In this document: piece by piece, positions 9,717 through 20,870 of the stretch
How positions within the stretch are numbered: the first letter of the stretch is position 1
Layout: every line of letters starts with the position of its first letter
DNA from: Silene latifolia
Taxonomy: Eukaryota > Streptophyta > Magnoliopsida > Caryophyllales > Caryophyllaceae
NCBI RefSeq assembly: GCF_048544455.1
Contig: NC_133526.1
Span: 10,990,001-11,054,000, forward strand
Reading direction: 5' to 3'
DNA length: 64,000 nucleotides
Program-made: the position numbers and the translations under genes
The notes under the pieces: generated by a model
What the model saw: the letters and a program-made list of their open reading frames with translations, nothing else
The model's database searches: none
Told to the model about the DNA's origin: nothing

Positions 9717-11285
9717 ACCTCGTTGGGCGGCCACTTTGAGTCGGTGGCTATGTTCTTACTTTTGTTTTGAGTCGGTGGCTATGTTTTTACTTTTGATTTG
9801 AGCCGGTGGCTATGTTTTTCATTGTTTTGAGTCGTAGGGTATATACACATGTATGTTTTGAGTCTTAACGCCTTCTTTTATATGTGAGATGGTCTTGATA
9901 CGTAAGTTACCAAATCCTATGATAGGGAGGATGCCGGCGTATGAAGGATAGGTGTTAGATATAAATGACGTGAGTTATATGTGGTTGTGAGGGATAGTGG
10001 AATAAGAAAAGAGTAGATTGATGAGCTAACCAAGACAAGGAGCATGTTTTGTGAGATACGATGAGTGATGTAGCCGTGGTTTGAGTAATATAAAAGTAAG
10101 TGCGTATGGGCAAGGGTGATGTACGTGTAAAGAAACGTGAGAATGAAAGATTGAGATGAGGGATACGAATAGTGGCGTATTGGGAGGTGTAAGGATTTAT
10201 GGAGGGAGACGGTTTGGATTGAGTTGCTTAAGGTTATATGTGATAAAAGGTCGCTATAGAGAGATAGAAACGAATAGTGTATAGTGAGGTCAAGTTATGT
10301 CGCGATGTGGATTTGTAGATAGTGGCTAAGTTTGGGAATTTGGAATATCAAGAGGTGAGCTTAGTATGTAATTCCTTGGGAAATTAACGGTATGAGGTAA
10401 ATTTTTGGTTTCCTAGAGATACGAAAGGGAGATACGACTAATGGAAGAGTAACCATTAGTGTGTAGACTTGATGCGACAAGGGTGAGTGAGAAGCCAAAT
10501 GAGAGAGGATAAATGATAAGAAGAATGATAAGATATTGATATGAATTAAGGGAATTAGAGTTGTAGAGCTATGGAAAAATAAACAAATTAGTAAAGAGTT
10601 AGGTAGGATGAGAAAGGAGATGAATTATTAATTGGTATTATTGAGTAAAAAGGGGGAAATAAGGATGGAAGTAAGTTGAGTGAACGTTGACCGGGGTTAA
10701 GGAGCATGAAGGTAGGAAATTATGGAAATGTACGATAGCCTCACTAGAGGGTGTGAGTTAATGGTTATATAAGAGAACAGGACGACATGTTAGCCGTGAG
10801 TTTTGAGGTATAGGTTAGGGGGTGTGACGAGTGAATTGAAGGATGAGAGTTGTTTAAGTAAGAGAGCCTAAGATATATGCATGGCGACTGTTCAGATTAT
10901 AAGTGGTTATCTTTGACATGTGGTGGTGATGAAGATAATGAGAGGTATAGCTAAGGATCTAGTATTAGTGAGTTACGAGGACGTAACATTTATCTTAAGA
11001 GGAGTAGGATGCGATAAAAGAGATTTTGACCGGTTGTGCATATGGTAGTATAATTGGAAGTAGAGTGTTGGTGTAGTATAAAGGTTATGGTAGTATAATT
11101 GGAAGTAGAGTGTTGGTGTAGTATAAAGGTCGGATATTTGTTTTAATCAAAGGTCATGACCGTGCTTGTAGTAGTTCGATGTTTAGCAATGAGAGAATAT
11201 TTCAACAGTGTTGACAGTTGAATGATAATGATTGTGAGTCTAATAGTTTTGACAGTTGGAAGATGATGTTTATGTGTTTGAGTAA

Positions 11286-11760
11286 ACTTCGAGGACGAAG
11301 TTCGTTTTAAGGATGATAGAATGTAACATTCCGTTTTGATGATTGATCTTCTTTTGTGGATTGAGTGCTATTGAGTGTTATGGAAGTAATACAAGGTTGG
11401 CAACATTATTTTGGGTAATGTTATGGGTCAGTATTGAGAGCCTATGCTATAGTTGAGACGATATCGTGAGCCATGTTGTGGAAGGAAGAGTAGTTTGTGG
11501 AGTTGGTGTTGTGGAAGGAAGAGTAGTTTGTGGAGTTGGTGTTAAGTGTCCATGTTTTATAGGTTGGGTTAGAACTTCGCGGTCGTGTTTCGTTTTGTTT
11601 GTTGTTTTGCTTTGACTCGGGATAATGATTTTTGTGGTGACTTGTATAGTTCCTTGGTGTTGTTATATGTGGTTGGTATAGTCTTGTGGCGTAGTGTTGT
11701 GCTTTGTTTTATAGTAGAGTGTGAACTTCGGGACGAAGTTCTTTTTAAGGGGGGAAGATT
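11286..11760 (+). repeat. Second PPT/LTR-start-like copy in element D
   Basis: aacttcgaggacgaagttcg then ttttaaggatgatagaatgtaacattccg (from 11286) resembles aacttcgggacgaagttctt then tttaaggggggaagattgtaacactacgg (from 11723). The former may be an old, decayed PPT plus LTR start of a related element, or an internal duplication. Perfect 36-bp and 47-bp tandem duplications sit nearby (about 11473-11545 and 11040-11130). Confidence 0.5.
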
Positions 11761-13068
11761 GTAACACTACGGATTTTCTTTGGTGACTACTCGACCGAGT
11801 AGAACCTACTCGGTCGAGTAGTGCTGAGATTGTGTGTTGTTTTGGTTCTGCCGAGGAACACTCGGCCGAGTAAAGTGAACACTCGACCGAGTATGGGACA
11901 CTCGGCCGAGTATACACTTACTCGACCGAGTGTCCGGTTTGGCGGAGTGTTATTTCGACGGTTTGATTTGGGAATGTTTAGGGTATTTTATATTTCCGCG
12001 TCAGTTTCTAAAACATCATTCCAACCCTAATCATTCTACGATCTCTCCCTAATCACTCCCTAATTATCCTCATATCTCGTTGTGTGTGCAAATCGTCGTG
12101 ATCCTTGCGTGTAGTCTCTTATTCTACTGTTGGTAAGTTTCATTCCCTTGTCATTTGTATTCTTTTGGGGTTACTGTATATATGAATTGGGGAAAATGGG
12201 ATTGTGCAATGTGTAATTGTATTATGTGATTATTGTTGTAGGTGACGATGTGATATTTGTTATGCATTTGTATGGTTGATTGCAAGATAGCGATTGCGAA
12301 AAGGTAGGGTTTCCCTACTCGCCTTGTCAATTGATTTGAGATTGTGCTTGTTGTAATTGTTGTTATCTGCACGATCATCGGAGTATGGAGATTGTTGTGA
12401 CGATGTTGGTGTGAGGGGATTGAGATGGCCGTGATGTCATGTGATTGTGATTGTGGTGGAGTCACTTGCGGGGGTGGCTTCACACCCTAGTTCGCCCTCC
12501 GTGGAACCCGCCACGGGAGGGGATGTGCACATTAAGGGACGGGGATTGTTAGTCGCTCGTTGATGAGCCGGACTAGGTGGGGATGGGCTGCGGTCACCCA
12601 TCGGCGAGGATTACCCGCGATGGGTAATCTGGCAGGCTACACACTTCGGTGTGTAGTCACATCGTGTGAGATCGATGATCACCGGTTGTATTGTTGTTGT
12701 CTTACATTGATTGAGTAGTACTGACCCCGTGTTGTTGTTTTGTAAAACCCGCGGTGATCCATTCGGGATGGTGAGCAGATGGTGACAGTAATGCAGATGT
12801 TTAGCTATGGGACATATCATGGGAGTCACCACGTCAAGTCTAGCTTCCGTTGTTATGAGTTTAGATGTCTTGGATTGCATTTGTATTGAGACCTTGTACG
12901 TTTATTTTGAGTTGGTCTGAGATAATGTAATCTTTAACTTTTATACTTTAATAAATGTTGTTTGGAATTTGTAACTTTGATATACTAACCTCGGGAAACC
13001 GAGATGGTAACAGCCTTTCATGCTAGGGTAGTCCTTGGTAAGGTACCTTGGTATGAGGGGGTGTTACA
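11760..13068 (+). repeat. 3' LTR of element D
   Basis: 1309 bp copy of the 5' LTR, with the same palindrome array near its start (from 11789). It is followed by the gttcg duplication. Confidence 0.9.
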
Positions 13069-13200
13069 GTTCGCCCCACCCGTCTATACCAAAACCTATT
13101 GATTCTTTTATGATATCGCCTTGGATTGTATTTAAGAGAGTTGTTGTTTAAGAAAATATTATATAATAATCCTTTTCAAATTATACGCAAGGCCTTGGAG

Positions 13201-13233
13201 CTCCGCGTGCATCGCGCGCGGAGGAACAACTAG
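13201..13233 (+). mobile_element. Helitron-like 3' terminus 1
   Basis: A perfect 7-bp stem, ctccgcg/cgcggag, with a 9-nt loop (13201-13223) is followed 10 nt later by an end in ctag and then T (13234). This is the usual Helitron 3' signature of hairpin plus CTRR inserted before T. The body would extend leftwards and would have been split by element D. No 5' end was found. Confidence 0.5.
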
Positions 13234-13397
13234 TGAACATAAATGTACTCATACGTGGTATTTTTTGTCATGACTTGTGCGTTTTTGACTAGTAAGATAC
13301 TAAGATAGATCACAAATCTCGCTTGTTAACCCATCCTTTGCGTCTAGAATTTACAAAAATACAAGGAGCATGTATTTGATATACATATCAATCAATA

Positions 13398-15752
13398 TCA
13401 ATATATATATACTTAAAAGAGGAATTTTTGGAGCGATTTCATTGGCTACAACAATTGTATATTACTTAGAGAAATAAATTAATTAAAAAATAAAAAAACA
13501 TACTAATGCAAAAAATAGAAAAGAAAATAGGTGGTTTATAATTGAATAAAAAAAAAGTCTTGATAAGAAATCATGTATAGACTAACTAATTACCTCAAAT
13601 AAGATAAGATTTTGTTATAAGATAATTCAAATTACCTAATGAACATACAAGTCTCGATGAATTACAGTATATCTTCTTATATTTTGTTAACTCTTTCTAA
13701 ATGTCTTCTTCTATATATTTAGCGTAGTATATGTTGTATTGAATTGTATGAAAGCTCAAACACTACACTATAATATAAATACACTCCATCTATCAAACAT
13801 CATCAAAAAAGTTCCCGACTTCCTCTTCATGTTTTCTTATTATTTTTGTAGAATTTGATTGTTATCAGCTAACCTTCTATGTTAGATTTTGAGTTTTGAG
13901 ATATTAACATTGATATATATGTTTGTCTTATCTTATTCACGGGAAGTCGGGAACGAAACAAGTGATGATCAAGGCATGAGGATTTTTTTGAGTGAATTAC
14001 TAGAATGCTCTTCAGCATATGAAAAGATTTATACTTCCAAGGACCATCAAACAAATTTCACATTAAGCATACAAATTTCTGGTGCAGGAATCAGGGTAAA
14101 TTAATAAGATACTACTTCATGTTAAATTTCGTCCAATAAAGATATTCTAATACGATATTCTCCAAACGTTATATTTGGCACAATGTTTGTTTACATAATT
14201 TATTTAACTAACTAATGTATTGCTTTTTTCTCTAATGATATTATATACTCCCTCCGTCTCAGTCAGTTGTTGTCCTTTGGTTTTGGCACAAAGACCAAGG
14301 AAAGAAGTGGGAGTCAATTACTGTTCATCAAGTTCATTCTTAAAATAGAAAGGACAACAATTAACTGAGACACCCTAAATTGAAAAAGGATAACAAATGA
14401 CCGGGTAAGAGGGAGTATGTTTCATGTTGTAGGAATAATTCGCATACAAGGATCATTAATATCGATGTGTCAACTCAATTAGTCTCTCAAAGTGGAGTAA
14501 TTCTTACTACGGTACACGATATAAACAAAAAAGTGTAACTATTTACAAAAAGTAATACGGAGTAATAGATTTATAGTCGTTTTTCACACTTTGTTGTTTT
14601 GTATTATTTGAGTTCCATGTATTGTAGATTTGTAGTTGCTCTTTATGTAATTTACCCTTTCCCATTTTAATCATCAACTACAATTTTTTAAAGGTTTAAG
14701 ATTAGGATTATTAGTGTAAAATTTAAATTTATGGACTACAATGTTCCCTTTGTACGTGTGTGTTATTCCATTGTGCATGATAGTAGTTTTTTTTTTGGGG
14801 TCTAATAACGAAACGTGCCCTTAATCGCATTACAATATAGGAGGGGGATTCGAACTTGTGACCTATTGTGCATGACAAATTGACATAGGATTTAAGCGAT
14901 ACTAAACCAAACTTATAGGACTAGACGACCTTACCTAAACAAAACTAAACTGGACTTATAAGAATGGAAATGAAATAAGCGGGCATGAGTTTCACTTTTG
15001 CAAAATAAAAATATGCTCAAAGATTATAACTTTCACGATAATTCATAACGCGCAATTGCAGGACGAGATAATTTCATGTGAAATCGAATTTATCCCGTTT
15101 TCTATTCTTCATTAATATTGGTAAATAGTCACACTAAACAATGCCCTTTTAAAGAACCTCATCATAAATTCTCGAAAGTCACTATTATGATATGACCCGG
15201 GCAGCGCCCGGGCTTGAATCCGTTGGTGTTTGGAGGGTTTGAATGCTAATATGGCTATATAATATTGAACGTAAGATAATTTGATCAACAGTAGAATAGG
15301 TTATATAATATTGAACGTAAGAAAGTTCTCAGCACAACTACACAATATCTATTTGAATATACAAGGTCTATTTGTATATGTAAACACGTTTTACATTACG
15401 ACCACGATAGATTTCCATTTCCTCAATATTGGTTTAATATTATATTGTTACTATATATTTAAACAAAAACATTTCTCTAATATTTACACAATGTTGAATA
15501 TAACGTCATTACAATTTTGATCTGAATCATATGTTTAAGAAATTTGCACCGATCACAATCCTAGGTGTCAGATCATGGTGTTCTTTGGAGAGTAACAGTT
15601 CTCACACAGATTGACCAAAATATAGATTGACCAAAATATAGATATACATTCGTTATAATTAAAATGTTTTCAAAGCAATCATCTCGATCAAGATAAATAT
15701 TAAGAAATTATTCCTTGATATTACCCGGCCAACGGCCGGGCGTGAAATCTAG
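13398..15752 (+). mobile_element. Putative non-autonomous Helitron
   Basis: The 5' side reads A|TCaatatatatatacttaa followed by a gaggaatttttggagcg-type stretch common at plant Helitron starts. The 3' side has the hairpin cccggcc-aac-ggccggg (15724-15740), then cgtgaaatctag and T. No Rep/helicase frame is present. A Stowaway MITE (14248-14415) is inserted inside. A second similar hairpin, cccgggcagcgcccggg (15196-15212), lacks a clean CTRR and may be an older nested end. Ends are seen; pairing them is inference. Confidence 0.45.
14248..14415. mobile_element. Stowaway MITE (Tc1/mariner), TA target
   Basis: 168 bp beginning ctccctccgtctcag and ending in the degenerate complement ...agagggag, flanked by TA on both sides (14246-14247 and 14416-14417). 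Inner arms gttgtcctt/aggacaac also pair. No coding capacity. Confidence 0.85.
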
Positions 15753-15876
15753 TCTAATTATCTATTTGTGTTTGTCAGATTTCCATACAAAACCAGTTAA
15801 CTCATGTGAAAAATGGATTACTGAAGGCGAGCTGCGTACTGCTTTAAAAAAAGTGTCTTTGCTTTTGCCGCAAAAA

Positions 15877-15948
15877 GGGGCATTCCGAGAATCGAACTCG
15901 GGACCTCTCGCACCCAAAGCGAGAATCATACCACTAGACCAAATGCCC
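15877..15948 (-). tRNA. tRNA-Pro (anticodon TGG)
   Basis: The 72-nt minus-strand sequence folds as a complete cloverleaf. The acceptor gggcatt pairs with aatgccc, with discriminator C. The D arm contains the A-box region (tggtctagtggtatg). The anticodon stem ctcgc/gcgag has the loop tttgggt, giving anticodon TGG. The T arm is ccgag-ttcgatt-ctcgg (B box gttcgattc). A Pol III terminator of five T follows directly (15876-15872 on the minus strand). There is no intron. Confidence 0.96.
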
Positions 15949-16204
15949 TCATGTGTCTACTTTACTTTCATTTCATTTATATATCCACAATATATTTGAA
16001 ATTCACAGCTGTAGAACAGATGAACGGACTACATGTCTACATGTTCTGTTTCTCTAGATTTAATAGTGAAATTTTCTGGAAAGCTGATATAAAGATTAGT
16101 TTGGCTTTTAATTTTGATCAAATATTTGAATTATATCGAAGCAGCAGTATAATACAGTCAGGAGGTACAACGCAAAATTCGAAAACACAGGCAAATAAAT
16201 GACG

Positions 16205-18175
16205 CTAAAGTTGGTCCAGTCTTTGTACAATAAGAGAGACAGCAGCATTCGCCGAAGAGAAGGGTCCATGAAAGCTTTCCTGATATGACAGTGACTGGAG
16301 TTCTGAGACCATATTCATCAAAATGTCGCCTAAATCAGCCGTCTTCTGCACTAATGAGCAGTAATAAGACTCAGAAGCAATCCTGCTGATGTCCACATTT
16401 GTTGGTTCTGGACAGTATTCGTCATCTAACCATTTGTGTAGAGCCACCCTAAGCCACTCCGATTCCTTATGACAACCAACAAAAAAACATCACATATCTT
16501 AGAACATGAGCATTTTAGTTGAAAACCAGAATAAGAAATACTTTCAGTACATGTGTTAAGTAAGACTACTGGAAAAGCATGCTGGTTTAAGCAAAATGTC
16601 AACAGAGAGAATATTTGGTAATGCTTATGCTGAGTTAAGCACTTCAGCCAATGGCTAGGCCCTAGGGTGAGGTAGGGGGTGTGATATACGCAACCTACCA
16701 CTTACGTTGAAGACATCTATAGGTTGTCTACAAATGACCCGTAATAAGTGCACAGACGGTATAATTAGTCATTTTGCTTTAGTCCATTAAATTCAGAATC
16801 CAATGAATTGCAAGCATTTCAGTTTGTCGGAATTGAAACTGAAATAGATGTTCTCAGTGAATTATGCACAGAATAGATTCCGAAAGTATTTACAAGAAAT
16901 CAGATTCTATTTTCGACTGCAAACATATAAATGAATGGTCTTAACAAGTTTTCTTAAACTTTTGCATCAAACCAAATATGGTTAATGCACTCTGCAGCAT
17001 AAAGAGGTGAAATACTGGAGTGTATATCTAGATTCTGGAATTCACAGCTACTGTGGCGCTTTTTAACCTTCACATCATATAGAAGATTAGCTGAACACTT
17101 AACTGAAAATTTGATCCACCCAGAACGAAGACCCCCAGGCTTTCCAATAATCTCCTATCGCTTTCTAACCTTCACTACATATATACTAGTAGCTCTTCTA
17201 GAGACAACTGCCTACAAAGATGCGGAATACCCCCAGGCTTTAAATAATCTCCTCATTCTTATTTTTCCAATGAACAACCACATATGGGTAACTCGCTTCT
17301 TTAACAGTTAACATTCCATTCTCCCTCACAAATGACGAAAAGTAACCACAAGCGGAGACAGGCCATGGTGAAAGAATTGACACTAGATGGTTTTCCCTTA
17401 TTTTCTTGTTCCTTCATAGAGAGAAGGAACAGTGAAACTATAAACGGAAAATCAAATTTCTCCCGAAAACAACCTATGAATTCAAGAATCCTCTTTTCAT
17501 TAACCCTATTTGATTCCACTTCAGAACACTTGCCTTTGAAAATAATAATGGAACTCTGCACAAAGTTTCCCACCCATATACTCCCGGTCTCCCGAGTTCT
17601 GACTTTTGTCCATTTTTCAAGGAAAGTCAATTATGTGTGCATTTTGACAATTTTACCCCTATCGTTACTCATCTCCCCTCCTTCCCTCAACAAAACATTT
17701 GAGCTTCAATAAAAGCGACAACGAATGGCTGGCCACAGCTACTATTGAGCATATGAGCTTCAATAAAAGCGACAACGATGAAGATCACTTAGCTAAACAA
17801 ATTGTAGCACAATATAGGTAATACAGCATGAACCAGAATCATTCTCAAACCCGAAGTAAGAAATTAGAACAATTGCTACATTTATCACTGAAAATATGGA
17901 AAACATGAAGTAAATAAAGAGTATACCTGCAATGCTATGGAAGGTTCAAACCAGTCATCAGGAACCCTAAGACTTTCAACAGTACTATCTGAGCTGCCTT
18001 CATCAGTGAAAGAATTCCCAGAAAAATGAGACTTGGTTACTGGGAATTTTAATTTGGGAGTTTTTGATTTAAATGGAGGTCTCAAGCTTAATTTAGGGGA
18101 ATTAATTGGGATGGAATTGAAGGATGAATAAATTAGGGTTTGGAATTGGGGGAGTGTGACTTTAATGGTTGTCAT
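16205..18175 (-). CDS. Conserved plastid-targeted protein of unknown function (2 exons)
   Basis: Exon 1 is 18175-17927 and exon 2 is 16465-16205. The donor is cag/gtatac and the acceptor taag/gaatcgg, with a phase-0 intron of 1461 bp. The product is 169 aa. Residues 1 to about 45 are Ser/Thr/Lys/Pro-rich with few acids, like a chloroplast transit peptide. After it comes VPDDWFEPSIALQ, then ESEWLRVALHKWLDDEYCPE at the junction, then YQESFHGPFSSANAAVSLIV near the C-terminus. The strong exon-2 pattern looks conserved, but I do not recognise a named family or activity. Location in the plastid is inferred from the N-terminus only. Confidence 0.8.
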
Positions 18176-18312
18176 TTCATTTGGCCTGGATTCTGTTTTG
18201 GGATGGAGTTAAGGGATTAACGGTGATAAAAAAAAAAGGGCGTTAATTATTGTGGCGGGAACAAGGGAAATTGGTTAGGGGTAAACTTAAGAGTAAAATA
18301 CCGAATTATAAA

Positions 18313-18939
18313 CTAGGTTAGATCCCGTGCAAATGCGTGTTATTTTAGATTGTAATATATAGAGAAATGAACATTATTAGTAATTATACTTTAAATTTAC
18401 TGTTAAAGTCTACAATATTGATGTGTTATATTAATTATTAAGATTGAAAAGGAAAAACTTGAGGACAATTTTACATACGAAAAATCAAAATATCATTACA
18501 TTTACTAATTTTAGTAAATATTGTGTATTTGGTGTTGTATTTTAGGGAGATTTTCGTATTTTATAAAATTACACTAATTAGTATTTCGGCGATGTATTTT
18601 TCAAATAAGAGATCGGAGATATTTGTGATGGAGAAAATTCTTTAATATAATAATTTAAATATATTTATGGTTAAAATGTGAAAATAATAATATGAGTAAA
18701 ATATATATACTAATCTTACAATTGACGTAGTCTAAAGTATTTAAGTGTAATATATTTCTCTACAAATGTCGAGAAATAAGAATTATAAAGTAGGCCAACA
18801 TTTGCATAGAATAAACAAAAGTTTAAGCCCAATATTTGAGAATAACCAAACCTATTTACTATTAAGGCCCAATTTGTAGTTGAGGGTGATTTGAGCGGGA
18901 AAATTTATAGTTTCACCTATTCATTTAGTAAATAGATGA
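18313..18939 (-). mobile_element. Putative small Helitron, minus strand
   Basis: On the minus strand the sequence ends ...gcatttgcacgggatctaacctag followed by T, a typical plant Helitron 3' end. About 627 bp upstream it begins A|TCatctatttactaaatg, so both ends fit insertion between A and T. The interior is AT-rich and non-coding. The hairpin is weak, so this call rests on end sequences. Confidence 0.4.
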
Positions 18940-19465
18940 TGCCTCGTTTGGTTGCCCGAATGAATACACAACTCCATAGGAACCTATGGAATTCATGGGA
19001 ATTAAGTTCCAGCATGAAATTCATGTGAATTTAGCAAACCCGTTTGATTACTAATATAGGAGTTCAATTAACACAAGAGTTTAGAATTACCTAGGGGGGC
19101 TAGGTAATTCAACTCCTCAGGAGAGTTGGAAAATTGATTTTCAAACTCCTACATTTTGCTAAAGACTAGTTAAAGGAATAACAATAGAAAAACTCTATAT
19201 AAAGTTTTTATCCTGCCATGTCACATTTCATTAATTCCAACATTTAAGAACTTTTATTCACGACATTTTTATAAATTTCTTAAATGGAAAATAGTAAATA
19301 TGTGATTGATATTCACAATTTTCAAAGTCATGTTTATTGGTCCCCAAATTTCCATGTGTAAAAAAACCAAGTTCTTATTTTAGAACTTAATTCTTAAAAT
19401 TAAGAACAATCATGTAGTTGTAATAGAAGAACTTTTTATTTTGGGTTCTTATTGATAACTCCAAG
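18940..19465. other. Gene-free AT-rich stretch
   Basis: No gene. From 18945 a cctcgtttggttgcccgaat start, with repeated ggaattca/aattcaactcct motifs, looks like a decayed MITE, but I could not define its other end. Confidence 0.4.
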
Positions 19466-19478
19466 AATAAGAATCACT

Positions 19479-19698
19479 TTTTTTTTTTTTTTTTTTATGA
19501 CGAGGGTGTTGAATCCCCCCCTAGGCCCATGCATTCCCGCACCACTACATGGACCATGTAAGCCACCCCCTTTCGGGAGTTGCAGTGGCCGAGTGATCAT
19601 CGCCCCAGCTAGTAATCGAACACGGGACCTCTCAACTCCTGCAATTTTGTAAGCTTCAAGGTTTAATCCGGCTACCACTGGACTAACACCACTTGGTT
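19479..19698 (-). mobile_element. tRNA-derived SINE with 13-bp target duplication
   Basis: Read on the minus strand, the element starts near aaccaagtggtgttagtcca. It has an A-box-like ttagtccagtggtagcc and a B-box-like gtgttcgatta, and ends in a poly(A) run (poly-T at 19478-19496). The direct repeat aataagaatcact flanks it exactly (19466-19478 and 19699-19711). That combination defines a SINE mobilised by a LINE. The 220-bp body has no coding capacity. Confidence 0.88.
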
Positions 19699-19711
19699 AA
19701 TAAGAATCACT

Positions 19712-20455
19712 ATTGCTATTGCTCTTAGTTCACTTAATTGTTGACGTTGTTAATCGAAGTATAATTGATATTTCTTCGTCACGATTATTTGTTTACATAT
19801 CCTATTTATTTAGTATAATTTGATCAGCTACATAATCTGTTATCCACTAAATGTTCCCCTTCCCTTATTGGTTTTTGTGCCAAAATTAAAGGTAAACCGC
19901 GACGTAGGGAGTACAAAGTATATATCATTATTTGTGGCGAGAAAAGAGAAGTTAGTTAGTTAAAAGGGCCCATCAGAAATTGTTGACCACTTTTTAGTCA
20001 TGTTCAGTTTTATCCACTCTTTGAAAAATCTACAAAAAAAATTCTCGGTCTAGTCCAATCCGATCTAGACCCGGGAATTCTTGGTCCAGTCAGGTCCCCT
20101 TCTAATCCGCCTGGAAAAACCACTCACATGCGAGTCGCAGGCCACCAAAGAAAAAAAAGTATCGTGTCTGAGCTCTAACCACTAAGGCTGGCTCGCACTA
20201 GAGCCGACTGTTGACCGCCTCCAGATGCATTCGAGGCGTTTAAAAAGTCATTCCGTTTTTTATTTGTTCCCGATTTGTAGTCGGTTTAGCGTAGATTTAT
20301 AGGACCCAAAATCCAAAAAACTATAAATCCAAGTTTATGGTTTTGGAAATTAAAGTCGGTGGAGTCTCTATATTAAGGAGTAAGTAACCTTCATATCTCC
20401 CTCCCTACGAAACCAATACAGAATTACTCATACCACTCATACCTGATTTCAAATC
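19712..20455. other. Gene-free stretch upstream of the short SF3B1 copy
   Basis: No gene. gtagggagtac at 19904 may be a worn Stowaway end. 20040-20230 is a CG-richer segment of unknown origin. The promoter of the short SF3B1 copy should lie in the last 300 bases; I see no clear TATA box comparable to the one in front of the long copy. Confidence 0.4.
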
Positions 20456-20459
20456 AACA

Positions 20460-20788
20460 TTGCTAAACAAGTATGCTATTCTCCTTCGCTCTAGTTTTCT
20501 AATTATTAGGCACATTAATTCTTTGTTTTTCTAATTATTTGGTAAAATTCGTATACTAGGGTTTGTTTTTCAATTAGCCTTTCAATTATTAACAGATATT
20601 AGTGGGTAGAATTAGTTATTGTATTAATTAACTTGTTTTACAATAAACTTGTTATCGATTCGGGAATCGGGATGTCTAAGGTTTTCTTTTTTCGACGTTT
20701 TTAAGTACTGATTCTATGATTTCAAATTGCATATTAGATTATATTTTGGTAATAGAATATTGATCATATTGTCTTCTGACATTTACAG
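20460..20788 (+). other. 5'-UTR intron region of the short SF3B1 copy
   Basis: The acceptor gacatttacag (ending 20788) and the following gttgaattcaacaagca match the acceptor and leader of the long copy (attatttacag, ending 57261, then gttgaattaaacaagca). A donor such as acaa/gtatgc near 20469 is plausible. The retained intron shows a DNA-level duplication. Confidence 0.65.
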
Positions 20789-20870
20789 GTTGAATTCAAC
20801 AAGCACAAATTTTAGTATACCAAGTTCATTGCAAGTTTGTAGAGGCTCGCTTTTTGAATTTTGTCGAAAA

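Larger units (their letters stand above)
7258..13068 (+). mobile_element. LTR retrotransposon D, complete but non-coding
   Basis: Two direct LTRs (7258-8578 and 11760-13068) start tgtaacactac and end gtgttaca. The 5-bp target duplication gttcg lies at 7253-7257 and 13069-13073. A primer site tggtatcagagcc (8582-8594), complementary to initiator tRNA-Met, follows the first LTR after 3 nt. A polypurine tract aaggggggaagat (11747-11759) abuts the second. The 3.2-kb interior has no frame above 60 codons and no recognisable Gag or Pol motif, so it is a LARD-like non-autonomous element that would need proteins from a relative. The LTR ends resemble those of chromovirus-type Gypsy elements, but lineage is inference. 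Confidence 0.9.

Noticed and set aside
15196-15212. cccgggcagcgcccggg as a transcription terminator
   Set aside because: Plant nuclear context; better explained as a Helitron-type 3' hairpin, though it lacks a clean CTRR end.
17301-17712. Two opposing frames of 109 and 126 codons
   Set aside because: They lie inside the intron of the plastid-protein gene, overlap each other on opposite strands and show no family motif.
19600-19690. Second tRNA gene
   Set aside because: The A/B-box-like sequence belongs to a SINE with poly(A) and 13-bp TSD; no cloverleaf can be formed.
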